From positions 124,001 through 188,000 of the forward strand of contig NZ_JARKOZ010000046.1 of the NCBI RefSeq assembly GCF_029978005.1: a stretch of DNA of 64,000 bases. Reading direction: 5' to 3'. The notes beneath the pieces were generated by a model. It made no database searches. It was not told where the DNA came from and saw nothing but the letters and a program-made list of their open reading frames with translations. The position numbers and the translations under genes were made by a program. Source of the stretch: Solidesulfovibrio sp. Lineage in GTDB: Bacteria > Desulfobacterota > Desulfovibrionia > Desulfovibrionales > Desulfovibrionaceae. Positions 25,855-35,421 of the stretch are shown piece by piece. Position 1 is the stretch's first letter. The number at the start of each line of letters is the position of its first letter.

Positions 25855-27960
25855 GTGACCGCAGCGACGCCGGGGACAGCCTCCTCCCGCCGTGGCGGCA
25901 GCCTATCGGCTGCCGTGGCCGGCTGCGCCCTGGTCGGCCTGGCTGTGGCTGCGGCCACCGGCTTGTGGCGCGAGACCGCCCTGGCCGGCGGGCTGCTGGC
26001 GACCCTGGCCGGCCTGGTCGGCCGGGCCGGACGCGGGCGGCCACGGCTGGCCGGTCTGGGCGACCTGCTCGCCCTGGCCGTGGCCTGCTACGCCCTGGCG
26101 GCGCTGGCCCTTGGCGTGCTCGACGGGCTGCACCAGCTGCGCCTGCCGCAACTCGCCTCGCCCATCGTGGCCAACCCCATCGAGGGCCGCGAGGCGGTCA
26201 AGGGCTGGCTGCTGGCCCACGGAGGCGACATCTACCCCGTGGGCGGGGCCTATCCCCGCCTGGTCACGCTCTATCCGCCGCTCTATTACCTGGTCGTCGC
26301 CGGCTTCTCCTTTCTCGCCGGGCCGGGGCTGTGGTGCGGCCGGCTGGCCGCCCTGGCCGGGCTGGGCCTTCTTTGCGCGGTGCTTTTCGGCCTTGGCCGC
26401 CGGCAGGCCGGGGCGATCGCCGGCGGGCTGGCCGCCCTGGGCTTTCTCGTCCTGCCCGAGGCCGGACACGGCTTTCTCTGCAAGCCCGACGCCCTGGCCG
26501 TGGGATTGCTCCTCGGCGGCGCGCTGGCCCTGCCTTCCGGGCGCGCTGAAACGGCCGGCCGGGCCAGGCTCGTGCTCGCGGCCGCGCTTTTCGCCGGGGC
26601 GAGCCTGTCCAAGCAGCAGACCTGGCCCTTGGTCGCGGCCGCCCTGGGCTGGAGCTTTTTCGTGCTTTCCCGCCGCGAGTTCCTCTTTTTCGCCCTGGCC
26701 CAGGTCCTGGCCCTCGGCCTCGGCTGGGGCGCGGCCCTGGCCTTTTTCGGCCCGGGGCTCGTCGAGCAGGTGGTGGTTTTCCCCCAGAAGATGACCGCCC
26801 TCGGGGCGGACAACAGCCTGGCCGCCGCCTTGGCGCGCCTGTCGCGCTTCGCGGCCGAACACGCCTGGCTGCTTTGCGCCTACGCCGCCTGGCTCGCCTC
26901 CTGCCTGCGCCGCCGCCGGCTGCCCCTGGCCGATACGCTGCTGCTCGCCTACCTGCCCTTTCTCACCCGCACCCTCATGTGGACCGGCGCGGACACCAAC
27001 CATTTCCTCCTGGTCGCCGCCGTGGCCGCCCTGGGCGCGGCCGCCGGGGCCCGGCGCTGGCTGTCCCTGGGCGCGCCCCTGCCGCGCCTGGCCGGAGCCC
27101 TGGCTTTGGCTTCGCTGCTCCCGTCCCTGGTCACCCTGAACCTTCCCGGCCCGGCCGACCTGCGGCCCACGCCCGCCGCCCTGGAGACCGTGGCCAAGGC
27201 CAGGGCGGCGCTGGCCGCCGCTTCCGGTCCGGTGCTCATGGACGCCGAAGGGGCCTACCTCTTCGCCGGCGGCTCGGACTGGCCGCGCCTGCGCCTCTAC
27301 GACGCCTACGAGACCGACGTCCTGGACCATCTGGGCTTGGCCCCCATTCTCGACTCGGTCATGGCCGGGGACATCCGCTCCCGGGGCGCGGTGCGTTTCG
27401 TGGACAGCCAGGTCTTCATCTCCCGCAAGCTCTTGGATCTCCTCGACGTGTACTACGAGCCGGCCGAGAAGGCCGGGCGTTACGCCTTCTATCGGCCCCG
27501 AGCGGCGGCGGCCATCGTGGCCATGCCCGCGGCCGACCGGGTGGCCCGACGCGACGGCCCCCTCGAGGCCGTGGCCGCCGAGGCCCAGCATGTGGGCCAG
27601 TGGGGCCGCTACATTCAGTCCGACGCTGCCGACGCCCCGCTTGTCCTGGACTACGAGGCCGCCTCCGACGCGCCGCTGGGGACGGCCTCGGTGGCCTTTT
27701 GCCCGCGCTTCACCGCCCCGGGGCAGCGGCTCACGGCCACGGCCCGGACCCTGGACGGCCGGGAGCTCGGCCGCCTGGAACTGGGCCACGGCGGCATCCC
27801 GGAAACGGGCGAAGGCTGCGAAAAGCCGGCGCGGCTCGACTTCACGCCCCCGGGCCAGACTTTTCGCGTGTCCTTCGTCCTCACCCCCGGGGCCCAGCTG
27901 TGGCTCGATCCGGCCCATCCCCTGGTCGTAAGCGCCGAGGCGGCCGCACCCGCGCCTTGA
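25855..27960 (+). CDS. large polytopic membrane protein, GT-C (GT39-like) glycosyltransferase candidate
   Basis: 701-residue protein with about ten hydrophobic segments between residues 15 and 430 and a soluble, probably periplasmic, C-terminal part of about 270 residues with beta-sandwich-like sequence. VTLYPPLYYLVVAGFSFLAG early on resembles GT39/ArnT-type proteins (the PPLYY element), and a KPDALAVGLLLGG segment follows. Such enzymes take sugars from polyprenyl phosphate on the periplasmic side. The GTG start is 3 bases after the CheC-like stop. Family assignment is moderate because the catalytic acidic loop is not clear. Confidence 0.65.
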   Translation: MTAATPGTASSRRGGSLSAAVAGCALVGLAVAAATGLWRETALAGGLLATLAGLVGRAGRGRPRLAGLGDLLALAVACYALAALALGVLDGLHQLRLPQLASPIVANPIEGREAVKGWLLAHGGDIYPVGGAYPRLVTLYPPLYYLVVAGFSFLAGPGLWCGRLAALAGLGLLCAVLFGLGRRQAGAIAGGLAALGFLVLPEAGHGFLCKPDALAVGLLLGGALALPSGRAETAGRARLVLAAALFAGASLSKQQTWPLVAAALGWSFFVLSRREFLFFALAQVLALGLGWGAALAFFGPGLVEQVVVFPQKMTALGADNSLAAALARLSRFAAEHAWLLCAYAAWLASCLRRRRLPLADTLLLAYLPFLTRTLMWTGADTNHFLLVAAVAALGAAAGARRWLSLGAPLPRLAGALALASLLPSLVTLNLPGPADLRPTPAALETVAKARAALAAASGPVLMDAEGAYLFAGGSDWPRLRLYDAYETDVLDHLGLAPILDSVMAGDIRSRGAVRFVDSQVFISRKLLDLLDVYYEPAEKAGRYAFYRPRAAAAIVAMPAADRVARRDGPLEAVAAEAQHVGQWGRYIQSDAADAPLVLDYEAASDAPLGTASVAFCPRFTAPGQRLTATARTLDGRELGRLELGHGGIPETGEGCEKPARLDFTPPGQTFRVSFVLTPGAQLWLDPAHPLVVSAEAAAPAP

Positions 27961-27993
27961 CAAGCCGGCCATACCCCCGGCATCTACTGCAAA

Positions 27994-29532
27994 ATGCAGC
28001 CAAAGGCCCCCGAAGCGCGCGACGTGCCGCGCGTCGTCCTGATCTCGCCCTATCCCGACATCACGGCTTTCGGCGTGCGGGCCCTTTCGTCGTACCTGCG
28101 GGCGGCGGGCGTGGCCACGCGCCTCATTTTTCTGCCCGATCCCCTGGGCGACGCCCTGACCGATGCCCCCGAGCGCTATCCGGCCGAAGTGCTCGAAGCG
28201 CTCGTTCCCCTTTGCGCCGACGCGACCCTCGTCGGCGTGTCGCTCATGACCAACTACGCCGACAATGCCGTCCAGATCACCCGGGCTCTGCGGGGGAGCA
28301 TCGCCGCACCCGTGCTCTGGGGCGGCGTGCACCCGACCATCCGGCCCGAGGAGTGCCTGGAGGTGGCGGACATGGTCTGCGTCGGCGACGGCGAGGAGGC
28401 CCTCCTCGACGTGGTCCGGGCCGTGGCCGCCGGCCGGTCCGTGGCCGAGGTCCCCAACATCTGGTCGCGCCGGCCGGACGGAAGCCTGGCCCGAAACCCC
28501 GTGCGGCCCCTGGCGGCCGACCTCGACGCCCTGCCGCCGCCGGACTGGTCCCACGAGGATCACTGCATCTGGGTCGCGGGCGAGGGCATCGTGGCGCTGA
28601 CGCCTAGCGTGACCGAGCGCTTCCTGGCCGGGGGCACGGTCTCGCGCCTGCTTGGCCGCGTGGGCTACCAGACCATGACCGGGCGCGGCTGCCCCCACCG
28701 CTGCGCCTACTGCGTCAACGACGCCATAAAATCCCTCTACGGGGCCAAGGGCTACCTGCGCTGGCGCAGCGTCCCCCACGTCATGGCCGAGCTTGCGGCC
28801 GCCCGGGCGGCCATGCCGTTTATCGGCTACGTCTGGATTTCCGACGACGCCTTTTTCGCCAGGCCGCTGGAAAACATCCGGGAGTTCTGCCGGGAGTACA
28901 AGGCGCGCATAAACCTGCCCTTCACCTGCCTGGGCAGCCCGGCCACCATCAGCCGGGAGAAGATGGACGCCCTCGTGGACGCCGGCATGGTCTACATGCA
29001 GATGGGCGTGCAGACCGGCTCGCCGCGCATCCAGGCCCTGTTCAACCGGCAGGCCATGGGCAACGACAGGATGCTCGCGGCCATGGCGATCGTGAACGCC
29101 TACAAGGACCGGATGCTGCCCCCGAGCTACGACTTCATCCTGGACACGCCCTACGAGACCCTCGACGATCGCCTGGAGTCCGTGCGCTTCATCGCGAAGA
29201 TTCCCAAGCCCTTTCGGCTCCAGCCCTTTTCCCTGGTGCTCTATCCGGGCACCAAGCTCGCGGCCATGGCCGCCGCCGATGGGCTGCTTGCCGACGAACG
29301 GCGCGACGTCTACACCAAAAGCTACACCATGCGCCGGCCGGACTACGTCAACTTCCTCATCCTGCTGGCCAAGGGCGGCCGGTTTCCGTCGCGGCTGCTG
29401 GCCCTGTGCGCGACCGGCCCTGTGGCCCGGGTCCTTTCCGCCAGGGCGCTTTCGCCGCTGTGGCGGCTGGCCTTCGCCGTGGCCGGCCCGGCCAAGCGGC
29501 TGCTCAAAAAACTCCTGGGACGCGGCTCGTGA
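27994..29532 (+). CDS. B12-binding-type radical SAM protein
   Basis: 512-residue protein. Residues about 10-150 form a cobalamin-binding-like Rossmann domain (VLISPYPDITAFGVRALSSY, GGVHPTIRPEECLE, VCVGDGEEAL). The radical SAM core carries C233-x3-C237-x2-C240 in GRGCPHRCAYC, binding the 4Fe-4S cluster. The C-terminus (about 450-512) is basic and hydrophobic, like an amphipathic membrane anchor. No DxHxxG cobalamin lower-ligand motif is obvious, so B12 may bind base-off. It is a close relative of the protein at 33723-35321. A methyltransferase or C-C forming role on a lipid or glycan is possible. Confidence 0.85.
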   Translation: MQPKAPEARDVPRVVLISPYPDITAFGVRALSSYLRAAGVATRLIFLPDPLGDALTDAPERYPAEVLEALVPLCADATLVGVSLMTNYADNAVQITRALRGSIAAPVLWGGVHPTIRPEECLEVADMVCVGDGEEALLDVVRAVAAGRSVAEVPNIWSRRPDGSLARNPVRPLAADLDALPPPDWSHEDHCIWVAGEGIVALTPSVTERFLAGGTVSRLLGRVGYQTMTGRGCPHRCAYCVNDAIKSLYGAKGYLRWRSVPHVMAELAAARAAMPFIGYVWISDDAFFARPLENIREFCREYKARINLPFTCLGSPATISREKMDALVDAGMVYMQMGVQTGSPRIQALFNRQAMGNDRMLAAMAIVNAYKDRMLPPSYDFILDTPYETLDDRLESVRFIAKIPKPFRLQPFSLVLYPGTKLAAMAAADGLLADERRDVYTKSYTMRRPDYVNFLILLAKGGRFPSRLLALCATGPVARVLSARALSPLWRLAFAVAGPAKRLLKKLLGRGS

Positions 29533-30809
29533 GAATCCTGCTCGTGCAGTCCTGGCTCGGCGGCGACGGACCGCCGGTCTATCCGGTGGGTCTGGCCTGC
29601 CTGGCCGCCGCCCTGGCCGGCCACGAGGTCGCCTGCTGCGACCCCAACACGGCGGCCGATCCGCTGGGGGAGCTTTCCCGAACGCTGGCGGAGTTCCGGC
29701 CGGACATGGTCGGGGTGTCGCTGCGCAACATCGACTCCACCAACACCCGGGTGAGCGTGTCCTACCTGCCGCCGTTTGCGCGGGTGCTGGACACGGTCCG
29801 CGCCGGCTTCTCCGGCCCCCTGGCGGTCGGCGGCTCGGGCTTTTCCATGTTCGCCGAGGCGGTCATGGCCCGCTATCCGGCCATCGACTACGGCGTGTAC
29901 CTGGAAGGGGAGGGGGCCTTCGCCGCCCTGGCCGCCGCCCTGGCGGGCGGGGGGGACGTTTCCGCCGTGCCCTCGGTCTTTCGGCGCGAGGCCGGCCGGG
30001 TGGTCTTTTCCGGCCCGGCGGCCAAGGCCGACTTCGCCGACCTGCCGTCCCCGGACTTCGCGGCCCTGCCCCTTGGCCCCTACGCGGCCGTGCCCTGGGG
30101 TGTCGGCGTCGAAACCAAGCGCGGCTGCGCCTTTTCCTGCCTCTACTGTCCCTACGGCTTTCTCAACGGCCGGGCCTACCGCAAAAAGGACCCCGAACGC
30201 GTGGCCGACGAGCTGGCCGGCCTCAAGGCCCGGGGGCTCGTCCGCTTCACCTTCCTCGATTCGGTCTTCAACGCCCCGGCCGACCATGCCGCGGCCGTCA
30301 TGGAGGCCATGGTCCGCCGCGACGTGCGGCTTTCCTGGTCGGCCTGGTTCACCGAGCGGGGGCTCACCCGCGATTTCCTGGAGCTCGCCCGCCGGGCCGG
30401 CTGCGACGCCGTGATCTTTTCGCCCGACGCCTACGGCGACGCCGCCCTGGCGGCCCTCGGCAAGGCCGTGACCCGGGCCGAGATCGACGCCGCCTTCGCC
30501 CTGGTCGCCGACATGGGCTGCTTCGAGGCCAGCTACAACTTCTTCAAGAATCCGCCCGGCCAGACCCTGCGCGACGCCCTGGCCATGGTCGGCTTCATCG
30601 TCCGGGCCAGGAAGCGCCTGGGCCGGCGGGTCCATTTCGAGCTGAGCAGCCTGCGCGTGGAGCCGCACACCGCCCTGGCGCAACTGGCGGAGCAAGAGGG
30701 TCTCGTCGCGCCCGGGGCCGACCTTCTCGAACCGGTGCGCTACACCCAGGGCCGCACGGCCTACATCGAGAAGTTCTTCGACCTGGTGCAAAAGGCCCGG
30801 GGCCGCTGA
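29529..30809 (+). CDS. B12-binding-type radical SAM protein
   Basis: 426-residue protein starting with GTG at 29529 that overlaps the previous stop (GTGA). The N-terminal Rossmann-like domain reads LLVQSWLGGDGPPVYPVGLACLAAAL, with VGVSLRNID and YLEGEGAF. The radical SAM site is C200-x3-C204-x2-C207 in RGCAFSCLYCPYG. Downstream FSPDAYGD and NFFKNPPGQT are typical of this large family. Translational coupling indicates that it acts with the preceding radical SAM enzyme. Substrate unknown. Confidence 0.85.
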   Translation: MRILLVQSWLGGDGPPVYPVGLACLAAALAGHEVACCDPNTAADPLGELSRTLAEFRPDMVGVSLRNIDSTNTRVSVSYLPPFARVLDTVRAGFSGPLAVGGSGFSMFAEAVMARYPAIDYGVYLEGEGAFAALAAALAGGGDVSAVPSVFRREAGRVVFSGPAAKADFADLPSPDFAALPLGPYAAVPWGVGVETKRGCAFSCLYCPYGFLNGRAYRKKDPERVADELAGLKARGLVRFTFLDSVFNAPADHAAAVMEAMVRRDVRLSWSAWFTERGLTRDFLELARRAGCDAVIFSPDAYGDAALAALGKAVTRAEIDAAFALVADMGCFEASYNFFKNPPGQTLRDALAMVGFIVRARKRLGRRVHFELSSLRVEPHTALAQLAEQEGLVAPGADLLEPVRYTQGRTAYIEKFFDLVQKARGR

Positions 30810-30811
30810 CC

Positions 30812-31741
30812 GTGCGCGTTTCCGAGAGCCTGGCCCGCGACCTGCTGCGCCTGATCGTCTGGTATCCCCTGCGCCTAGTCGTCGAGCGCCTGCCGCCGCG
30901 CGCCGCCTTCGCCCTGCTGCGCTTCCTGGGCCGGCTGCACCGGGCCGCCTCCCCGGGGCGGGCCGGCCGGGTTCTGGCCGCCGTGGCCCGCCTGCGGCCG
31001 GACCTGCCGGAACCCGCCCGCCGGGCCCAGGCCCGGGCCGCCTTCGAGACCCACTACCTCAACCAGCTGTCGGTCTTCGTCTTTCCACGGCTCACGCGCG
31101 ACAATTGCCCCCAGGTGCTGGAGATCGAGGGCCTGCACCACCTCGACGCCGCCCTGGCCGCCGGGCGCGGCGCGGTCGTGCCCATAGGCCATTTCGGCCC
31201 CACCCAGTTGCCGCTCACGGCCCTCGGGCTCCTGGGCTATCCCATGCTTCAGATCGGCTATCTCAACGCCGAGGGTCTGTCGTTCGTCGGCCGCCAGGTG
31301 GCCCTGCGCCTGCGCCGGCGCTACGAGGGCCGCATTCCGGCCAAAATCGTGCCGCCGGGACCGGGCACGCGCCAGGCCCTGGCCCATTTGCGGGCCGGGG
31401 GCCTGGTCATGACCACCCTCGACGACGCCCCGGGGCAGCCGCCGTTCGGCCGTCACGAGACCTTCGGCTTCCCCGGCGGCCCGTTGCGTGCGCCCCTCGG
31501 CCCGGCCCGGCTGGCCTTGTCGGCCGGCGCGGTCCTGTGCCCGGCCTTTTTGGTCCCGGGGCGCACGGCGGACTTTCGCCTGCGCCTGGAACCGCCCATC
31601 GCGCCGCTGCCGGGCCTGGACAAAAACGCCGCCGCACTGGCCATGTCCCGGGAGCTCATGGCCCGTTACGCCGCCGTTGTGCGGAAAAATCCGGGATGGT
31701 GGCATCTGTTGGAAGCCCACGGCTCTTCTGGTTCCCCTTGA
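30812..31741 (+). CDS. LPLAT-family acyltransferase (HtrB/LpxL-like)
   Basis: 309-residue protein with an N-terminal hydrophobic stretch and the LPLAT region VVPIGHFGPTQLP. The canonical HX4(D/E) catalytic pair is H127 followed by Q132, so the acid is replaced by Gln. PPGPGTRQALAHLRAGGL and DDAPGQPPFGRHETFGFPGGP match lauroyl/myristoyl transferase relatives. Expected chemistry is acyl transfer to a lipid or glycolipid at the inner membrane. The GTG start lies 2 bases after the radical SAM stop, implying one transcript. The changed residue could mean altered activity. Confidence 0.8.
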   Translation: MRVSESLARDLLRLIVWYPLRLVVERLPPRAAFALLRFLGRLHRAASPGRAGRVLAAVARLRPDLPEPARRAQARAAFETHYLNQLSVFVFPRLTRDNCPQVLEIEGLHHLDAALAAGRGAVVPIGHFGPTQLPLTALGLLGYPMLQIGYLNAEGLSFVGRQVALRLRRRYEGRIPAKIVPPGPGTRQALAHLRAGGLVMTTLDDAPGQPPFGRHETFGFPGGPLRAPLGPARLALSAGAVLCPAFLVPGRTADFRLRLEPPIAPLPGLDKNAAALAMSRELMARYAAVVRKNPGWWHLLEAHGSSGSP

Positions 31742-31803
31742 TGCCTGCCGCCGGCGTGAGGCATAACCCGCTTCGCGCGTGATATTTCCCAAGGAGCCCG
31801 TCC

Positions 31804-32682
31804 ATGGACAACAGCCAGCCCGTCCTTTCCGTCGTCATCCCGGCCCACAACGAGGAAGGCAACATCGCCGCCACGGTCGAGGCCCTCGTCGCCGTATTGC
31901 GGCGCGAGGCCATTCCCTACGAACTGGTGCTCGTGGACGACAACAGCACCGACGGCACGGGCGCGATGCTGGAGTCCCTGGCCGCCGCCGATCCCGGCGT
32001 GGTCGTGGTGCGCCGCACGCCGCCCCGGGGCTTCGGCCGGGCCATCCGGGCCGGCCTGGAACGGGCGCGGGGCGACGTCCTGGTCATCTGCATGGCCGAT
32101 CGCTCCGACGACCCCGAGGACGTGGCCGCCTACTACCGCAAGATCGGCCAGGGCTTCGACTGCGTCTACGGCTCGCGCTTCATCAAGGGCTCGCGCTGCT
32201 CCAACTACCCCCGGGTCAAGCGCATCGCCAACCGCATCGTCAACCACATGCTCCAGCTGCTCTTCTGGACGCGCTACAACGACCTGACCAATTCCTTCAA
32301 GGCCTACCGGGCCGAGGTGATCCGCGACATCTGGCCGCTCAAGGCCTGCCATTTCAACATCACCATCGAACTGTCGCTCAACGCGCTGATCCGCGGCTAC
32401 AACATCGCCCAGATCCCCATTTCCTGGCAGGGCCGCACCTGGGGCAGCTCCAGCCTGCACCTGAGCGAAATGGGCCGGCGCTACCTCAGCACCATGCTGC
32501 GGGCCTGGTTCGAGAAGAACCTCATCCTCGACGACCTGCTGGAGGAATCCGCCGCCTGCCGGGCGCGCGTGGCCGCAAGCCGACCCTCGACGGAGGCGCG
32601 CCTGGCCGACGTGGAGCGGCGGCTGGCCGCCCTGGAAGGCAGGGCGGACGAAGAGGCGAAGGAGCGGGGCGGCCGGCCCTGA
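31804..32682 (+). CDS. GT2 glycosyltransferase (dolichol-phosphate mannosyltransferase-like, soluble)
   Basis: 292-residue GT-A protein: SVVIPAHNEEGNI, LVLVDDNSTDGT, VICMADRSDDPED (metal motif region) and YGSRFIKGSR. No transmembrane helices follow the catalytic part. The last 45 residues are charged and likely coiled coil (RLADVERRLAALEGRADEE). It resembles DPM1-like synthases that load a sugar onto polyprenyl phosphate. AAGGAG precedes the ATG. Confidence 0.87.
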   Translation: MDNSQPVLSVVIPAHNEEGNIAATVEALVAVLRREAIPYELVLVDDNSTDGTGAMLESLAAADPGVVVVRRTPPRGFGRAIRAGLERARGDVLVICMADRSDDPEDVAAYYRKIGQGFDCVYGSRFIKGSRCSNYPRVKRIANRIVNHMLQLLFWTRYNDLTNSFKAYRAEVIRDIWPLKACHFNITIELSLNALIRGYNIAQIPISWQGRTWGSSSLHLSEMGRRYLSTMLRAWFEKNLILDDLLEESAACRARVAASRPSTEARLADVERRLAALEGRADEEAKERGGRP

Positions 32683-32895
32683 TTTCCCGGGCCGGGAAAC
32701 GACGGCCCGCTCGCGCCTGCGCATCCGCGCGGCCGTTCGGACGGCCCGGGCGACTGGCCTTGTCACGGGGGCGTGTTGCCCATACAACAGGACCATGGCT
32801 CGTAACCGGATGCGTCGTTCTCCTTGACGCCCCGGCGCGGGCCCGGATTTCCCCAAGGGCGCGAGACCGCCCGAAACGGAGCGCCGTCCCTGCCC

Positions 32896-33630
32896 ATGCC
32901 AGCCGACCCCTTGGAAAACATCCCCGATCTCCGCGCCCCTGAAGACGTCGTTTCCTGGCTCGCTCACGAGGCGGGGCGGCTGGTCTCGTTGCGTTTCGAC
33001 GGCCGGGACGACCGGGAGGTCTTTTCCCTCGCGCCCGGCGACGACGCTCTCGGCGCGGGGGCGCTCGGCCCCGGCCGGGACGAGCGGTTCGTCCTGGCCA
33101 TGCTCCTGGCGGATTGGGCCTGCTATGCCGATCCGGCCCACCGGGAGGAATACGCGCATTTGAGGCAGACGTTTTCGGTGTATCCGAAAGGATTTCGGCT
33201 TTGGCTGGGCCGGGTTGGGGAGACCTGCGTCCCGGTCGGCTATACGGCGTTCCATCCCATTGCCCGGGAGACGTATCTCGCGATGCGGGAGCGCCCGGAA
33301 AGCCTCATAAGCCGCAAGCAGATACGGCCCGAACCGGAGTCGCCGCGCGGCGCGGCGCATCTGTATCTTTACAACCTGTGCATCCTCGGGCCGTTCCAGG
33401 CGACGCCCGCGAGCCGGCGGCTGGTGAAGACCCTTGCCGCGGACATGGCGGCGACGGGTGCCCGCGCCCTGGCCGCCGTGGCCGTCTCGCCGGCCGGGCG
33501 ACGGGTGGTGGAGCGGTTCGGCATGCGCTCGTCAGGGTTCATGACCCATGACGGGCACAGGGAAATGGTCTACGTGAGCGAGGAAGCCCCGAATGGGGAA
33601 GCCTCCGGGGAAGCGGGCGAGCACGCCTGA
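32896..33630 (+). CDS. GNAT-like N-acetyltransferase candidate
   Basis: 244-residue protein starting MPADPLENIPDLRAPEDV. The second half resembles a GNAT fold: LYLYNLCILGPFQ (beta4-like), then SRRLVKTLAADMAATGARALAAVAVS and GRRVVERFGMRSSGF, the pattern of a GNAT C-terminus. The acetyl-CoA loop (R/QxxGxG/A) is not clear, so assignment is tentative. The start is uncertain: an upstream TTG at 32824 is possible, while no strong ribosome site precedes the ATG. It lies among the radical SAM and glycosyltransferase genes and may tailor the same product. Confidence 0.55.
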   Translation: MPADPLENIPDLRAPEDVVSWLAHEAGRLVSLRFDGRDDREVFSLAPGDDALGAGALGPGRDERFVLAMLLADWACYADPAHREEYAHLRQTFSVYPKGFRLWLGRVGETCVPVGYTAFHPIARETYLAMRERPESLISRKQIRPEPESPRGAAHLYLYNLCILGPFQATPASRRLVKTLAADMAATGARALAAVAVSPAGRRVVERFGMRSSGFMTHDGHREMVYVSEEAPNGEASGEAGEHA

Positions 33631-33722
33631 GCGGCGCGCCCCGTTTGTCCGCTTTTGGCCCGCCGCCCTGACCGCCGGCCCATGCCGCCCCGTCCCCAAA
33701 CCCGGAAAGGAGCCCGACGCCC

Positions 33723-35321
33723 ATGGCCCGCCTGACCCTGCTCTCGCCGACGCCGCCGGACCTGTCCGCCTTCGGCGTGCGCAGCCTCCAAGCCAGCCTC
33801 AAGGCCGCCGGACACGACGTGCGCCTGGTCCTTTTTCCGGGAAGCATCGGCCTGCTCCAGGAGGACGGCTCCTACGTCTACCGCTACCCCGAACGCGTGG
33901 TGGACCAAGCCCTGGACCTGGCCGCCGGCTCGGACCTCGTGGGCGTGTCCTTTTTCACCAGCTACTTCGACCGGGCCGTCCAGCTCACCCGGGCCGTTCG
34001 CGAACGCCTGGGCCTGCCCGTGGTCTGGGGCGGCATCCACGCCACGGTACGGCCGCAGGAGGCGCTTTCCCAGGCCGATTTCGTCTGCCGGGGCGAGGGC
34101 GAGACGGCCCTGGCCGCCTTGCTCGACGCCCTGGCCGGCGGCGGCGAAACGGACGCCATCCCGGGCATCTGGACGCTGCGGGACGGGGAGGTGGTGGACA
34201 ACGGCCTGGCCCCGCTGGTCGCCGACCTGGACGCGCTGCCGTTTTTCGACTTCAGCGGTGTTGACCAGTACGTGCACGCTCCCGAGCTCGGCCGCATCGT
34301 GCCCCTGTCCGCCGAGGTCCTGGCCCGGGCCCTGCCCCGGGTGCCGTACCGGCGCGGCCGGCTCCTACGCGTCTACCGCACCATGACCGACCGGGGCTGC
34401 CCCCACGGCTGCGCCTACTGCAATGTGCCCACGGTCAAGGAACTCTTCCGGGGCGGCCCCGTGCCCTACTTCCGCAACCGCGGCGTGCCCCACGTCCTGG
34501 CCGAATTGCGCGACGTCCTGGCCCGCTATCCCTTCATCGAGGGCGTGCAGCTCTTCGACGACACCTTTTTTTCCCGGAAAATGGACTGGCTGGAGGCCTT
34601 TGCCGCGTCCTACAAAAAAGACGTCGGCCTGCCGCTCTACTGTCAGGCCTCGCCCACCACCCTGGACGCGGCCAAGCTCGACCTGCTCATGGACGCCGGC
34701 CTGTGCTACGTGGAAATGGGCATCCAGACCGGCAGCCCCAAGATGCGCAAGCTTTTTCGCCGGCCCGAGTCCGACGAGCGGGTGCTGGCCGGGGCGAAGC
34801 TCCTGCACGAGCGCCTCCCCAGGCTGCTGCCGCCGGACTACCATGTCATCATCGACTCGCCCTGGGAGACGCCCGAAGACAAGCTCGACACCGTGCGCCT
34901 GCTGGCCCGCCTGCCCAAGCCCTTCGGCCTGGCCATCGCCAGCCTCCTCTATTTCCCGGAAACCGGACTCTACCGCCAGGCCAAGGCCGAGGGCCGCATC
35001 CACGACGAGGAAACGGAGATCTACCGCCGGCCGTTCTACATTCCGCCCCGGCGCGACTACCCGTCGTTTCTGCTCTACCTGCTCACCTTCCAGCGCATCC
35101 CCGGCGCGGTCTACAAGGCGCTGCTCTCGCCGCGCGCCGTGGCCTTCTTCACCCGCACCGACCCGACCTGGCTCTACAGGCTCGCCTACCCGGTCGGCGA
35201 AGCCTGCCGCCTCGTGGCCAAGGGCGTCGCCGCCCTGGCCGGCGGCGATTTCTCCCGCATCGCCGGCTTCTTCCGCCGCCTCCTGCGCCGCGACCCCGTC
35301 GCGGCAGGGCGTAAGGGGTAG
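33723..35321 (+). CDS. B12-binding-type radical SAM protein (paralogue of 27994-29532)
   Basis: 532-residue protein. The N-terminal B12-type domain (LLSPTPPDLSAFGVRSLQASL, GGIHATVRPQEALS, VCRGEGETAL) is followed by the radical SAM motif C226-x3-C230-x2-C233 (RGCPHGCAYC). C-terminal residues about 455-532 include hydrophobic and basic stretches (ARLAYPVGEACRLVAKGV-type), suggesting membrane contact. Order and motifs match the protein at 27994, so the two likely arose by duplication and act on related substrates. AAAGGAG precedes the start. Confidence 0.86.
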   Translation: MARLTLLSPTPPDLSAFGVRSLQASLKAAGHDVRLVLFPGSIGLLQEDGSYVYRYPERVVDQALDLAAGSDLVGVSFFTSYFDRAVQLTRAVRERLGLPVVWGGIHATVRPQEALSQADFVCRGEGETALAALLDALAGGGETDAIPGIWTLRDGEVVDNGLAPLVADLDALPFFDFSGVDQYVHAPELGRIVPLSAEVLARALPRVPYRRGRLLRVYRTMTDRGCPHGCAYCNVPTVKELFRGGPVPYFRNRGVPHVLAELRDVLARYPFIEGVQLFDDTFFSRKMDWLEAFAASYKKDVGLPLYCQASPTTLDAAKLDLLMDAGLCYVEMGIQTGSPKMRKLFRRPESDERVLAGAKLLHERLPRLLPPDYHVIIDSPWETPEDKLDTVRLLARLPKPFGLAIASLLYFPETGLYRQAKAEGRIHDEETEIYRRPFYIPPRRDYPSFLLYLLTFQRIPGAVYKALLSPRAVAFFTRTDPTWLYRLAYPVGEACRLVAKGVAALAGGDFSRIAGFFRRLLRRDPVAAGRKG

Positions 35322-35334
35322 GAAAGAATAAAGA

Positions 35335-35390
35335 TGCCTCCGGCGGCCGGGGGGCATAATGTCCCCCGGACCCCCTCGCAGGGGGAAAAG
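35335..35390 (+). repeat. intergenic palindromes between radical SAM genes
   Basis: A 10-bp near-perfect stem (35347-35356 with 35360-35369, loop TAA) is followed by a 5-bp stem (CCCCC/GGGGG, 35371-35385). The leading sequence GATGCCTCCGGCGGCCGGGGGG resembles short palindromic intergenic elements common in Desulfovibrio genomes. There is no U-tract, so it is not a standard terminator. It may stabilise or process the transcript. Confidence 0.45.
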
Positions 35391-35421
35391 GGGGAGGTTG
35401 CCCGGGGGAGGGGGTTCAACT

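Noticed and set aside
32824-32895. Longer start (TTG at 32824) for the GNAT-like protein
   Set aside because: TTG start with no ribosome site; the ATG at 32896 begins the more protein-like sequence.
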